Shown here: positions 35,024 through 43,172 of the stretch, piece after piece | How the letters are laid out: the number at the start of each line of letters is the position of its first letter | Numbering within the stretch: the stretch's first letter is position 1 | Assembly: GCF_013155365.1 (NCBI RefSeq) | Contig: NZ_JABJRA010000008.1 | Span: 1-54,624 of the forward strand | DNA: 54,624 nucleotides | Source: Nocardioides sp. zg-DK7169 | GTDB taxonomy: Bacteria > Actinomycetota > Actinomycetes > Propionibacteriales > Nocardioidaceae | Direction of reading: 5' to 3' | The notes under the pieces: model-generated | Told to the model about the DNA's origin: nothing | Seen by the model: only the letters and a program-made list of their open reading frames with translations | Databases searched by the model: none | Program-made: the position numbers and the translations under genes

Positions 35024-37270
35024 TCAGGCGGCCGGCCCGTCCACGGCGTCGGTCGCCGGGTCGACGAAGAAGTTGTCGCGGAACAGGCCCGTGGGGTCGT
35101 AGCGGCGCTTGAGCTCGCGCAGCCGGGCGAGGTGGGCCGGCGGGAAGGCCCGCTCGAGCCACCGCGGCCCGGTGCCGGTCTCGAAGCTGAGGTAGCTGCC
35201 GGACAGGTGCGGGACCAGTCGCTCCCAGGCCGCGTCGAACCTCGGGCCGGCGCCGAAGCCGGAGAGCGAGAACGCCGCGCTGCGCCCGGCGTACGCCGTG
35301 GCCGTGCTCGGGACGTCGGCGACCGCGCCGCCGACCGCGCGGATCGAGAAGAAGTACGACGTGCCCGCGTCGAGCAGGTCCGCGACCTCCGCTGCGAGCG
35401 CAGGCGAGAGGTGGTCGGCCAGGCCCGAGTGGGAGTGCGGCTCGCCGCGGCCGCGCTGCGGGTCGTCGCTGCTGAACAGCCCCATCACCTGGTCGTACGT
35501 CGTGAGCACGACCTGCTGCTGCAGCAGCGGCGCGATCTCGGCGATCGGCTGGAGGCGCGCGATGACGGTGTCGGGGTCCGCGGAGTCGACGACCAGCATC
35601 GCCTGGGCGACCCGCGCGCCGTCGCGCCGCGCGCCGAGGATCACCTGCCCGGTGACGCTGCGGTCCGCCGCCTCCAGCTCCCGGCCCCACCGCTCCAGGA
35701 AGCCGGCCGTGTCGCTGGCGTCGAAGGCGAGCTGGGCGAACGCGATGGTGCCGACCCGGGCGGCGGTGAGCTCGAAGGAGGTGACGACGCCGAAGTTTGC
35801 CCCTGCGCCCCGCACGCCCCAGAACAGGTCGCGCTCCTGCTCGGCGCCGGCGCGCACGACCCGACCGTCGGCCAGCACCATCTCGACCGCTGTCAGGTGG
35901 TCGATGGTGAGCCCCTGGCTGCGGGCGAACCAGCCGACGCCGCCGGCGGTCGCGAGCCCGCCGACGCCCACCCCGCCGTAGTCGCCGCTGCTGATCGCGA
36001 GCCCGTGCGGTGCCAGCACGCGCGCCACGTCGACCCATCGGGCACCGGGTCCGAGCCGGACCCGGCCCGTGCCGGAGTCGAGGACCTCGATGGTGTCGAG
36101 CGCACTGACGTCGATGACCAGTCCGCCGTGGTTCAGCGAGCGACCGGAGATGCCGTGCCCGGCACTGAGCACGCCGAGCGGCAGCTCGCGGTGCTCGCGG
36201 GCGACGGCGACGGCGCTCTGCACCTCGGCGACGCTGCGCGGCCGGATCACCAGGCCGGGGGCACCGCCGCGCAGGTAGCTGGAGGTGTAGCGCGCGTACG
36301 CCGGGTCGCCCGGCTCGACCGCACGCTCGGCCAGCTCGGGCGGCAGGTCGTCGTACCCGATGCCGGGGAGCCGGCGGGCCAAGGCCGAGGCGCGCCGGAC
36401 CCGGACGCGCTCGCGCACCCCGGAGCTCGCGCGGGCCTCGGCGACGCGCTCGCGCACCTCGCCGGTCAGGGCGGCGAAGCGGCGCAGCCCGCCCTCGTCG
36501 TCACCCATCGCGATGAACGTGCTGACGCCGTCCTCGACGGCGAGGCGCACCAGCTCGTCGGCGCCGGTCTCGGGACTGATGTTGAGCAGCCGCACGATCT
36601 CGGCGGGGTCGCGACCGGCGTCGCGGGCGGCCTCGTCGATCACCCCCATGCCGCGGGCGAGGTCGCCGGGCTGGAGGTAGGGCATCGACGGCAGCCAGCC
36701 GTCGCCCGCGCGGCCGATCAGGCGCAGCATCCGCGGCTTGAGCGCCCCGAGCCAGATCGGCACGTCGTGGGCGGGCGCCGGACCGCGTTTGGCACCGCGG
36801 ACCCGGTGGTGGGAGCCGTCCACCGCGAGGACCGAGCGGTCTGCGGTGTCCCAGACGCCGCGGATGATGCGCAGCGCCTCGGCCAGCGCGTCGACCGACT
36901 CACCGGGGGTCAGCCGGGTCCCGCCGTACGCCTCGATCGCGTCCCAGAACCCCCCGGCACCCAGTCCCAGCGCGACCCGGCCCCCGGAGAGCAGGTCGAG
37001 GCTGGCGACCGACTTGGCGAGCACGGCGGGCTGGCGCAGCGGCAGGTTCAGCACGTTGCCGCTGAGCCGGATCCGCTCGGTGCGCGCCGCGGCGTACGAC
37101 ATCAGCGTCCAGGTGTCGAGGAACGACGGCTGGTAGGGGTGGTCCTGGAACGTCGCCAGGTCGAGGCCCAGCTCCTCACTGAGGACCGCGAGCTCGACCG
37201 GCCGCTGGGGCGACGCGGCGGTCGGCGTGATGAAGGATCCGAAACGCAGGGGGTGACCGTAGTCGGGCAT
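35024..37270 (-). CDS. Luciferase-like monooxygenase fused to FAD-linked oxidase (BBE type)
   Basis: 748 residues, two enzymes in one chain. Residues 1-300 are a luciferase-like (LLM) flavin/F420 oxidoreductase: FGSFITPTAA, LDLATFQDHPYQ, SGGRVALGLGAGGFWDA and DVPIWLGALKPRMLRLIGR. Residues about 350-745 are a berberine-bridge/PCMH FAD oxidase: PGLVIRPRSVAEVQSAV, LSAGHGISGRSLNHGG (FAD-attachment His region), SSGDYGGVGVGGLATAGG, and the C-terminal KRRYDPTGLFRDNFFV. The second Cys-type FAD link (usually in the loop after GVG) is not seen. The ATG at 37270 lies 63 bp from a divergent HxlR gene. A fusion of flavin dehydrogenase and FAD oxidase suggests sequential oxidation of one substrate; the substrate is unknown. 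Confidence 0.82.
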   Translation of the reverse strand: MPDYGHPLRFGSFITPTAASPQRPVELAVLSEELGLDLATFQDHPYQPSFLDTWTLMSYAAARTERIRLSGNVLNLPLRQPAVLAKSVASLDLLSGGRVALGLGAGGFWDAIEAYGGTRLTPGESVDALAEALRIIRGVWDTADRSVLAVDGSHHRVRGAKRGPAPAHDVPIWLGALKPRMLRLIGRAGDGWLPSMPYLQPGDLARGMGVIDEAARDAGRDPAEIVRLLNISPETGADELVRLAVEDGVSTFIAMGDDEGGLRRFAALTGEVRERVAEARASSGVRERVRVRRASALARRLPGIGYDDLPPELAERAVEPGDPAYARYTSSYLRGGAPGLVIRPRSVAEVQSAVAVAREHRELPLGVLSAGHGISGRSLNHGGLVIDVSALDTIEVLDSGTGRVRLGPGARWVDVARVLAPHGLAISSGDYGGVGVGGLATAGGVGWFARSQGLTIDHLTAVEMVLADGRVVRAGAEQERDLFWGVRGAGANFGVVTSFELTAARVGTIAFAQLAFDASDTAGFLERWGRELEAADRSVTGQVILGARRDGARVAQAMLVVDSADPDTVIARLQPIAEIAPLLQQQVVLTTYDQVMGLFSSDDPQRGRGEPHSHSGLADHLSPALAAEVADLLDAGTSYFFSIRAVGGAVADVPSTATAYAGRSAAFSLSGFGAGPRFDAAWERLVPHLSGSYLSFETGTGPRWLERAFPPAHLARLRELKRRYDPTGLFRDNFFVDPATDAVDGPAA

Positions 37271-37309
37271 GCGCCCAGCATCCGCCGCCGGACGACCTGG
37301 ATCAACCAG

Positions 37310-37326
37310 GGGTAAGTGAGTTACCC
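37310..37326. promoter_or_regulatory. Operator-like palindrome between the fusion gene and hxlR-type gene
   Basis: GGGTAA-GTGAG-TTACCC is a perfect 6-5-6 inverted repeat in the 63-bp divergent gap, 7 bp before the regulator's GTG. The half-site GTAA recurs just inside the leader (GAGTAAGTG). It is the likely binding site of the HxlR protein, controlling itself and the fusion enzyme. Confidence 0.65.
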
Positions 37327-37333
37327 TGAGTAA

Positions 37334-37678
37334 GTGACCACGAGCCCGATCCCGCAGCGCCAGGACCGAATCGACGATGCCACCTGCCGGGAGGCCACGG
37401 CGGGCCTGGAGTTCGTCGGCCGCCGCTGGACCGGCGCGATCATGCTCGCCCTCGGCCGCGGCGCGTCGCGGTTCGGGGAGATCGAGGCGGCGGTCGACGG
37501 GCTCTCGGCGCGCCTGCTCACCGCCCGACTGCGCGAGCTGGAGGCACACGACCTGGTCGAGCGCGAGGTGATCGCGACGACGCCGGTCTCCGTGCGCTAC
37601 CGACTCACTCCGCGCGGCCGCGACCTGCTGGCGGCGATGCAGCCGTTGGTGGCCTACCACCTGCGGTGGGGCGAGTGA
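37334..37678 (+). CDS. HxlR-family winged-helix regulator
   Basis: 114 residues, one winged helix. FVGRRWTGAIMLALGRGASRFGEIE and LSARLLTARLRELEAHDLV match the HxlR recognition region; PVSVRYRLTPRGRDLLAAM is the wing and dimer helix. A single Cys (C18, DDATCRE) sits where HxlR/HypR proteins have the redox-sensing Cys. GTG at 37334. Divergent from the LLM/FAD fusion, which it probably regulates. Confidence 0.88.
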   Translation: MTTSPIPQRQDRIDDATCREATAGLEFVGRRWTGAIMLALGRGASRFGEIEAAVDGLSARLLTARLRELEAHDLVEREVIATTPVSVRYRLTPRGRDLLAAMQPLVAYHLRWGE

Positions 37679-37822
37679 CCCGCGCGTGTCGTTCCGTCCC
37701 GCGCCGCGCGGGAGAGCAACAGGTCATGCAGACCGGCAACGCGGCGGACCCGGACCGAACTGGCAGGGATCCCGACGTAGACAGCCACCCTCGGCGGTGG
37801 ACCGCCCGCCGGGCGCGGGCGA

Positions 37823-38413
37823 CTAGTCGTGTCCGACGTTCCACCACGTGTCGACGACGCGGCCGTTCTTGAACCTGATGATCGACCACGCCCAGAACCG
37901 CATCTGGTGGAAGGTCCGGCTCGTGGTCCCGTCGTAGGTGAAGGGCCACACTCCCCGGTTGCCGACGATGGCCCGCACCTGCCGCAGCGTCATCCCGTCC
38001 TTGATCCGCGTGAACTCGGCTCGGGAGATCGTGGATCTGCGCGTCTTCTGGTGGATGGTGAAACGGTCTCTGCGTGCGGTCCTGCTGCTGCCGCACTTCA
38101 CCACGGCGAACGAGGCGTACGTGCCGACCTTCAGGCGCGGAAACCGCATCCCCGGGTAGCCGTCGAACCAGCCGAAACGAACCTTCCGTCCGGTCTTGAC
38201 GTTCTTCATCGACCACCGCATGCGAGCGGGCTCGACGCCGTCGCCACAGCTGGCAGCGGGGTTCATGGCGCCCCCGCGTTGACCGATGGGGGCATCGAAC
38301 GCCGATGGCGGGCCCAGCGTGGGTCGCGACTCGGCCTGTGCTGGACCACCCAGAGCAAGCACGCCGGCGAGCATGGCCAGCACGACGAGGAGCACGACCC
38401 GGCGACCGAACAT
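37823..38413 (-). CDS. Secreted BLIP/SmpA-like protein
   Basis: 196 residues. A signal peptide (residues 1-27, VVLLVVLAMLAGVLALGG, cleaved near AQAES) precedes a basic mature protein. Near the C-terminus, ISRAEFTRIKDGMTLRQVRAIVGN and IIRFKNGRVVDTWWNVG match the SmpA/BLIP repeat, a small alpha-beta unit found in beta-lactamase inhibitor proteins and many actinobacterial secreted proteins. The middle (RFGWFDGYPGMRFPRLKVGTYA) resembles a second, diverged unit with two cysteines. The function is unknown. Confidence 0.7.
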   Translation of the reverse strand: MFGRRVVLLVVLAMLAGVLALGGPAQAESRPTLGPPSAFDAPIGQRGGAMNPAASCGDGVEPARMRWSMKNVKTGRKVRFGWFDGYPGMRFPRLKVGTYASFAVVKCGSSRTARRDRFTIHQKTRRSTISRAEFTRIKDGMTLRQVRAIVGNRGVWPFTYDGTTSRTFHQMRFWAWSIIRFKNGRVVDTWWNVGHD

Positions 38414-38611
38414 CTGCGCCCTCCGTCCCTGCGACCCCTGTCGGGGCGTGGGTGGCGACCGTACGGAGTGCCGAGGGCGAGTGGCCCCCGCTGTGGGCGA
38501 ATATCCCCCAGTTTCGGCCGCCCAGGTCGGATCCGGCGATCGCCGGCGCCTCGAGGGGTCTCACCACTCCTGGGCCCAGGAGTCAGGACGTCCAAGGGGT
38601 CCGGCCGCGGC

Positions 38612-38685
38612 CGGACATGCAGAACCCGACCTGTGGACCCGTTTGCGCAGGTCAACCCGGCACCGGACCTACTTCTGCATGTCCG
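38612..38685. repeat. 74-bp dispersed element, copy B
   Basis: Same length and same ends as the copy at 27986-28059: CGGACATGCAGAACCC and TACTTCTGCATGTCCG, with a conserved centre (CAGGTCAAC) and 3' flank (ACGACG). The middle differs but keeps hairpin potential (GACCTG pairs with CAGGTC). It lies in the 295-bp gap between the BLIP-like gene and the RTX remnant. Confidence 0.75.
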
Positions 38686-38708
38686 ACGACGGATGCTCCG
38701 CTCCCGGC

Positions 38709-40032
38709 TCAGCCGCCGTCGCGCCGCGCCGGGGAACCGGCCCGCGTGAGCCGGTCGGGGTCCGGCCCATCTCGGAGGATGTCGTTGCCGGCGCCGCCGC
38801 GCAGGACGTCGCGACCGGGCCCACCGTAGAGACGGTCACGGCCGGGACCGCCACGGAGGACGTCGTTGCCGGCTTCGCCGCGGAGAACGTCGCGACCGGG
38901 CCCACCGTGGAGGTGGTCATGGCCGCGCCCGCCGCGAAGGACGTCGTTTCCGCCACCGCCGCGGAGGACGTCGTCTCCGGCGCCGCCGAACAAGCGGTCG
39001 GCGCCGGCGTCCCCGCGCAGGTCGCCGCGGAGGACGTCGCGACCGGGCCCACCGTAGAGGCGGTCATCGCCGGCTCCCCCTCGAAGGACGTCGTTCCCCT
39101 CACCGCCGTAGATGGTGTCGTTGCCGCCTCGGCCGCAGATCACGTCGTCGCCAGGCGTGCCGCGCAGGACGTCGTCCCCGGGTGTGCCCACGATCGTGCA
39201 CCGGGTCGGGGGCTGGGCCTTGGCGACGGTGAGCGTCACCGTGGCCGTGCTGGTCCGGCCGGCGGGGTCATGCGCGGTGTAGGTGAAGGAGTCGCGCCCG
39301 GAGTAGCCCGCGGCGGGCGTGTAGGTGAACGCCCCACTGGCGGCCAAGGTCACGGTCCCGTGGACCGCGTCGCGGGCGAGGGTCGCGGTGAGGACGTCGC
39401 CGTCGGGATCGGAGTCGTTGCCGAGCACGCCGGGCGCCGGGGCCCGGAGCACCTGGTCCTGGGTCAGCGCGTAGTCGTCGTCCCGGGCGGTCGGCGCGAC
39501 GTTGTCGATCCAGATCGCCGTGCGGGTCAACGGGTCGGCCGCGGTGCTGGTGTTGCCCGCCGCGTCGGTCGCGACACCCGCGGGCAGCTCGACGGTGACG
39601 GGACCATCGCTCGTCGGGGTGACGGTGACCGTGTAGGTATCGCCAGATCCGTCCAGGTCGGCAGCGGAGCCGTTGACGACCTCGAAGTCACCGGCCCCGA
39701 GCCCGGTGACGGCCTCGGAGAACGTCGCGGTCACCGTGAACGGACCGTTCACCGGCCCGGCCGGCGCAGACAGGTCCACGCTGGGCCGAGTCAGGTCCGC
39801 GGTCCGGGTGATGCGGTCGGCCGCGGTGCTGGTGTTGCCCGCGGCGTCGGTCGCGACAGCCGCGGGCAGCTCGACGGTGACGGGACCGTCACCGGTCGGG
39901 GTGACGGTGACCGTGTAGGTCGTGCCCGACCCGGACAGGCCGCCGGCGGTGCCGTTGTCCACGGCGAAGTCGGACGCCGCAAGACCGGTGACCGCCTCGG
40001 AGAACGTCGCGGTCACCGTGAACGGACCGTTC
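38709..40032 (-). pseudogene. 5'-truncated RTX/Ig-like surface protein
   Basis: Only the C-terminal part remains. From its N-terminal side it has two tandem 94-residue Ig-like repeats (NGPFTVTATFSEAVTGL, VTVELPAAVATDAAGNTS), a cadherin-like VCBS-type repeat (VLGNDSDPDGDVLTATLA, AAGYSGRDSFTYTA), and about ten RTX calcium-binding nonapeptides (GGxGNDxLxGG). The Ig-like repeats are 282 bp apart at DNA level (39541 and 39823 share long matches). The coding similarity stops at 40032, where sequence of an unrelated gene begins, so the signal peptide and upstream repeats are lost. The remnant has no credible start. Confidence 0.8.
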
Positions 40033-40569
40033 GAGGAAGGCGTCAAGATCCTCGAAGCCCTCTTGACGCGCCTTCCCACGTCGCTGGCGGCCACAGTCAG
40101 CCCACCAGACGGCAGGTTCGCGGAGCTGCGGGTCTCTCGCCTGATCGAGGGAGCCGCGCTTGACGCCTACGTCCGCCGCATGGCGAAACTCGGGACACGA
40201 GCGCAGATCTCCGAAGCGATAGGCGCCGCGAAGGAACTGATCGAGGCGTGCAACCGTGCCACATGCGAGTTGCTCCAAGTCAGCTACTCCGACAGCGACT
40301 TTCCCAAGCTCGGCAAGACAGTTCGCAAGCGGCTTGCAGAGTTGGAGCGAGGCTCGGGCACTGCAACGAGGGCGATTGACCAGCTCTTCGCAGGCATGGC
40401 CACGATCGAACTAGCACTTGCCACTCTTCGCAACGAAGTCGGGACGGGTCATGGTCGGTCCGCCTTGCCCAAAGGGCTGCGCCCTCGACATGGCCAATTG
40501 GCCATCGATACCGCGGACACTCACGCTAGATACCTTGTTTCGACGCTTAGCGACCTCAACCTTATCTAG
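40033..40569 (+). pseudogene. 5'-truncated abortive-infection (Abi_C) protein
   Basis: About 178 residues remain, in the frame EEGVKILEALLTRL to STLSDLNLI. Features fit the abortive infection C-terminal family: AIGAAKELIEACNRATCELL, DSDFPKLGKTVRKRLAELE, LATLRNEVGTGHGRS and RHGQLAIDTADTHARYLVSTL. The start and N-terminal part are missing; upstream of 40033 the frame runs antisense through the RTX remnant. Base composition is lower in G+C than the neighbours. It may once have been a phage-defence gene; the present copy is presumably inactive. Confidence 0.7.
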
Positions 40570-40674
40570 GCCGGCCTACGACCCCTGGCACCATCAGCCA
40601 GATCCGAGCGTGTGGCCGGTCCCCAAACTCTGGTTCACGTCTTGCGTCAGCGTCATACCGGCTCCCCTTTGTTG

Positions 40675-41898
40675 TCAACCGGTGGTCTGGGGTGTCCTCG
40701 AGTGAGGGGTCTTCCGGGCGGGCTGATGCGGTTGTAGCGTCGGTTTCGCGGGTCCGGGAAGTGGCTGATCCGAAGTGTCGATGTGCGGGGGCAGGTCGAC
40801 CGCGCTGGATTCATGAGTCGCCCCGCAGTGCCCTCCCGGGCCCGTGCCAACGGTCTCGGCTGCGCTGGTGGACGCGGCTCGGTCGGCGTCGGCGAGCATC
40901 TGGCGGTAGATCGCATCCGAGATCCTGCGCTTGAGGCAGCGCAGTGCTTCGAGCTTGGTCTTGCCGGCGGCGAGCTTGCGCCGGTAGTAGGCGCGTCCTT
41001 CGGTGTCGAGTCGGATCTGGCTGACCGCGGCGATGTGGATCATGTGGTTCATTCGGCGGTTCCCGGCTCGTGAGAGCCGGTGCCGGTTCTGCTCGCCCGA
41101 GGAGGCATCCAGGGGCGCGGTGCCGGTCCAGGACGCGAACCGGTTGCGGTCGGCGAACCGGGCGATGTCGCCGACGTCGGCCAGGGTCCGGGCGGCGACG
41201 ACGGGTCCGACACCGTGCAGGTTCATCAGTCGGGAGCCGCGGGCTTTGACCAGGATCTTGAGCTCGGCGGTGGCCTTCTTCATCTTCGCCTCGACCGCGA
41301 CCAGGTCGGCGAGCTCCTCGGCAGCGATTCGTCGGCGGGTCTTCCCGGCGATGTCGCGAGGGCGCACGGTGGCGAGGATTGCCTTGGCCTGCAGGGCGGT
41401 GAGGTCCTTCTTCGCCTGTCCGGGCACCAACTCGGCGAGGAGGCGTTGGAGCCGGTTCACGGTCTGGACCCGGAGTCGGGTGAGCTCCTCGCGGCGGTCG
41501 CAGAGCATCCGTAGAGCTTCGAGCTCACCGTCGGCACGCAGGACTCGCAGGCTGGTGGTGCGGACCGCGACGATCGCGATCGAGTGGGCGTCGCGGGCGT
41601 CGGTCTTGCGGTTGTGGCCGGTATCGAAGAGCCGGACCCGGGCGGCGAGCTTGGCCGGCACGTCCACGACATGTTCGCCGTCCTCGAGGAGTCGTTGAGC
41701 CAGGGGGCGACCGGCCCCGTTGGCTCCCTCGACGGCCCAGACCCGCTCGGGCCAGTTCTTCGTATAGGTCCGCATCGCGGCGTAGCCGGCCTGGTCGGTG
41801 CGGAACCGGCCGGTGCCGAGAAGCTTCTCGTGTCGGTCGACGACCTCGATCGTGGCCGAGAGCTTGTGGGGATCGACCCCGATGAACACCTTCGTCAT
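40675..41898 (-). CDS. IS110-family transposase (DEDD recombinase)
   Basis: 407 residues. The RuvC-like DEDD residues are D9 (GVDPHK), E57 (AVEGANG), D100 and D103 (KTDARDAHS). The C-terminal Tnp domain holds the Ser nucleophile region at 266-268 (GTAPLDASSGEQNRHR), then SRAGNRRMNH. LMNLHGVGPVVAARTLADVG is the helix-hairpin-helix. The C-terminal 50 residues are low complexity. The copy appears complete and has an intact catalytic set. In this family a bridge RNA from the non-coding end guides target choice, and here 200 bases upstream are structured. Confidence 0.92.
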   Translation of the reverse strand: MTKVFIGVDPHKLSATIEVVDRHEKLLGTGRFRTDQAGYAAMRTYTKNWPERVWAVEGANGAGRPLAQRLLEDGEHVVDVPAKLAARVRLFDTGHNRKTDARDAHSIAIVAVRTTSLRVLRADGELEALRMLCDRREELTRLRVQTVNRLQRLLAELVPGQAKKDLTALQAKAILATVRPRDIAGKTRRRIAAEELADLVAVEAKMKKATAELKILVKARGSRLMNLHGVGPVVAARTLADVGDIARFADRNRFASWTGTAPLDASSGEQNRHRLSRAGNRRMNHMIHIAAVSQIRLDTEGRAYYRRKLAAGKTKLEALRCLKRRISDAIYRQMLADADRAASTSAAETVGTGPGGHCGATHESSAVDLPPHIDTSDQPLPGPAKPTLQPHQPARKTPHSRTPQTTG

Positions 41899-42503
41899 TA
41901 CCTGCTCCTGCTCATCCTCGTACCGGTAGGGACGGCGAGGTGGGCAGTGCTACTACGAGCTGGGCAGTCCCCTTTCGAGCCACGCCTCGTCACGGTGTCC
42001 GACGGATTGCAGACCGGAAGAGAGCCACACCAACACTCGGTGGGCAGCCGCGAGGAGAGCCCTCCGCCGGACACCTGGACCGAGTCTGGCCAGACACCGA
42101 TCCTGCAAGGAAGTCTCTAGTAGCCGCTTGTGGGCGTCTAACCGCCGCGATCCGGGCGCGGAGCAACCGAGTCTCGGTTGGCTGGGACCTCGGCATCCCT
42201 TCGAAGAACTGACGCGAACAGCTTCTGCACGAGCGGTACGTCGACCAGCGACGCCGCCACCGCTCTCAGCAATGCGGAACCAGTGTGGCGTTCGCCCCGT
42301 CGCCGCCGGGCTTGGATCCGGGCACACCTGCAACGTCCAGAACTGCCGATGCACGAAAGCAACCCCTGGCGCCGTTGCGGTGACAGCCACACCGCGAGAC
42401 CGCACGGACGCCTCCCCTACGGCATACTGACGTCGGATCGGACAACGGTCGAACTACACGGGTGTTGTACCCATGTTTTTCCCGACTGTAGTTCTGATCC
42501 CCC
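41899..42503. other. Gap between transposase and tRNA-Arg
   Basis: 605 bases without a credible gene. The part next to the transposase carries a long-range stem (see the RNA candidate). Beyond about 42120 nothing recognisable is seen; codon pattern there fits none of the frames and base composition is mixed. Confidence 0.5.
41994..42075 (-). ncRNA. Candidate IS110 bridge RNA stem
   Basis: On the transposase strand the arms 42075-42064 (GGTGTCCGGCGG) and 42005-41994 (CCGTCGGACACC) pair over 12 bases with one G-U, enclosing 58 bases with the repeat GAGAGCC (plus strand) twice. It lies 96-177 bases upstream of the transposase start. IS110-group elements are known to express a guide (bridge) RNA from this position. 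The assignment is by position and structure only. Confidence 0.45.
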
Positions 42504-42580
42504 GCCTCCGTAGCTCAGCTGGATAGAGCAGCGGCCTTCTAATCCGCCGGTCGCAGGTTCGAATCCTGCCGGGGGCGCCA
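42504..42580 (+). tRNA. tRNA-Arg (anticodon TCT)
   Basis: 77 bases. Acceptor GCCTCCG pairs with CGGGGGC (one G-U). The D arm reads GCTCAGCTGGATAGAGC, the anticodon loop CTTCTAA with TCT, and the T loop GGTTCGAATCC. CCA is encoded. It stands at the right edge of the accessory region. Confidence 0.96.
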
Positions 42581-42728
42581 TCCGCAACTACGTGACAGGC
42601 GTGGGGCGCGCCCTGCGCTGTCCCACGTCGGGCTCGTGCAACCCGGCAGGTACCCCGTTCTTCACGGGTCATTGCGGGTGAAGAAGCCCACCGGGTCTCG
42701 TGTGGTGCGCGCGCCTAGCATGCGAGGC

Positions 42729-43094
42729 ATGACACGACGACTCGCTGCCACGACTGCCACGCTCGCTGCGCTGCTCGCCATGTCCGCGTGCGGCACCGAA
42801 CCGGAATCCAACTCCGAGTCCGGCCCCGGCTATGCCACCAACGCGCCCGAGACCGGGGTCGCCGAGGAGGCGCCCGCCTGCACGCAGGTCTGGGAGGAGG
42901 GCGCGACGCTGCCCGACGACTACGAGGGGTGCGAGGACGAGAGCGGGGCGTACGCCGCCGCCGTCTGGGCGACCTGTGACGACCCGGCGATGGAGTTCAC
43001 CAGCTACGAGGACGAGCTCTTCGCGAAGCGCGGCGACACGATCACCGGCGACCCGGCTGCCATCAAGAAGCTGCGGGCGGACTGCCAGGCATAA
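42729..43094 (+). CDS. Putative lipoprotein
   Basis: 121 residues. A short signal peptide (TRRLAATTATLAALLA) ends in the lipobox MSAC, C20. The mature part is acidic, with cysteines at CTQV, YEGCEDE, ATCDDP and ADCQA that could form two disulfides. The family is not recognised. The start at 42729 is preferred over the ATG at 42720. It lies 78 bp before the antiporter gene on the same strand. Confidence 0.65.
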   Translation: MTRRLAATTATLAALLAMSACGTEPESNSESGPGYATNAPETGVAEEAPACTQVWEEGATLPDDYEGCEDESGAYAAAVWATCDDPAMEFTSYEDELFAKRGDTITGDPAAIKKLRADCQA

Positions 43095-43172
43095 CGCCGA
43101 GGTCGCCGAGGTCGACCAGCGACAGGGTCGCAGGACCCTGCCGCGGTCCGCGACGGTCAGCAGAATGAAGCG

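Larger units (their letters stand above)
40660..42120 (-). mobile_element. IS110-family insertion sequence
   Basis: The element is defined by its transposase and the structured non-coding stretch upstream of it. IS110 elements lack inverted ends, so the limits are approximate. A short match CCCCTTT occurs near 40664 and again near 41969, but if the upstream RNA belongs to the element the right end must lie beyond 42075. Confidence 0.6.

Noticed and set aside
38770..39180. Regular repeats that might be a CRISPR or minisatellite
   Set aside because: They are in phase with calcium-binding nonapeptides (GGxGNDxLxGG) in the RTX remnant; no spacers of uniform length exist.
41953..42405. Minus-strand frame of 150 codons upstream of the transposase
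   Set aside because: No ribosome site and no domain; it overlaps the region likely to be non-coding RNA of the IS110 element.
42454..42672. Reading frame on the minus strand over tRNA-Arg (GRIRTCDRRIRRPLLYPAEL)
   Set aside because: This is the well-known antisense translation of a tRNA gene and not a protein.
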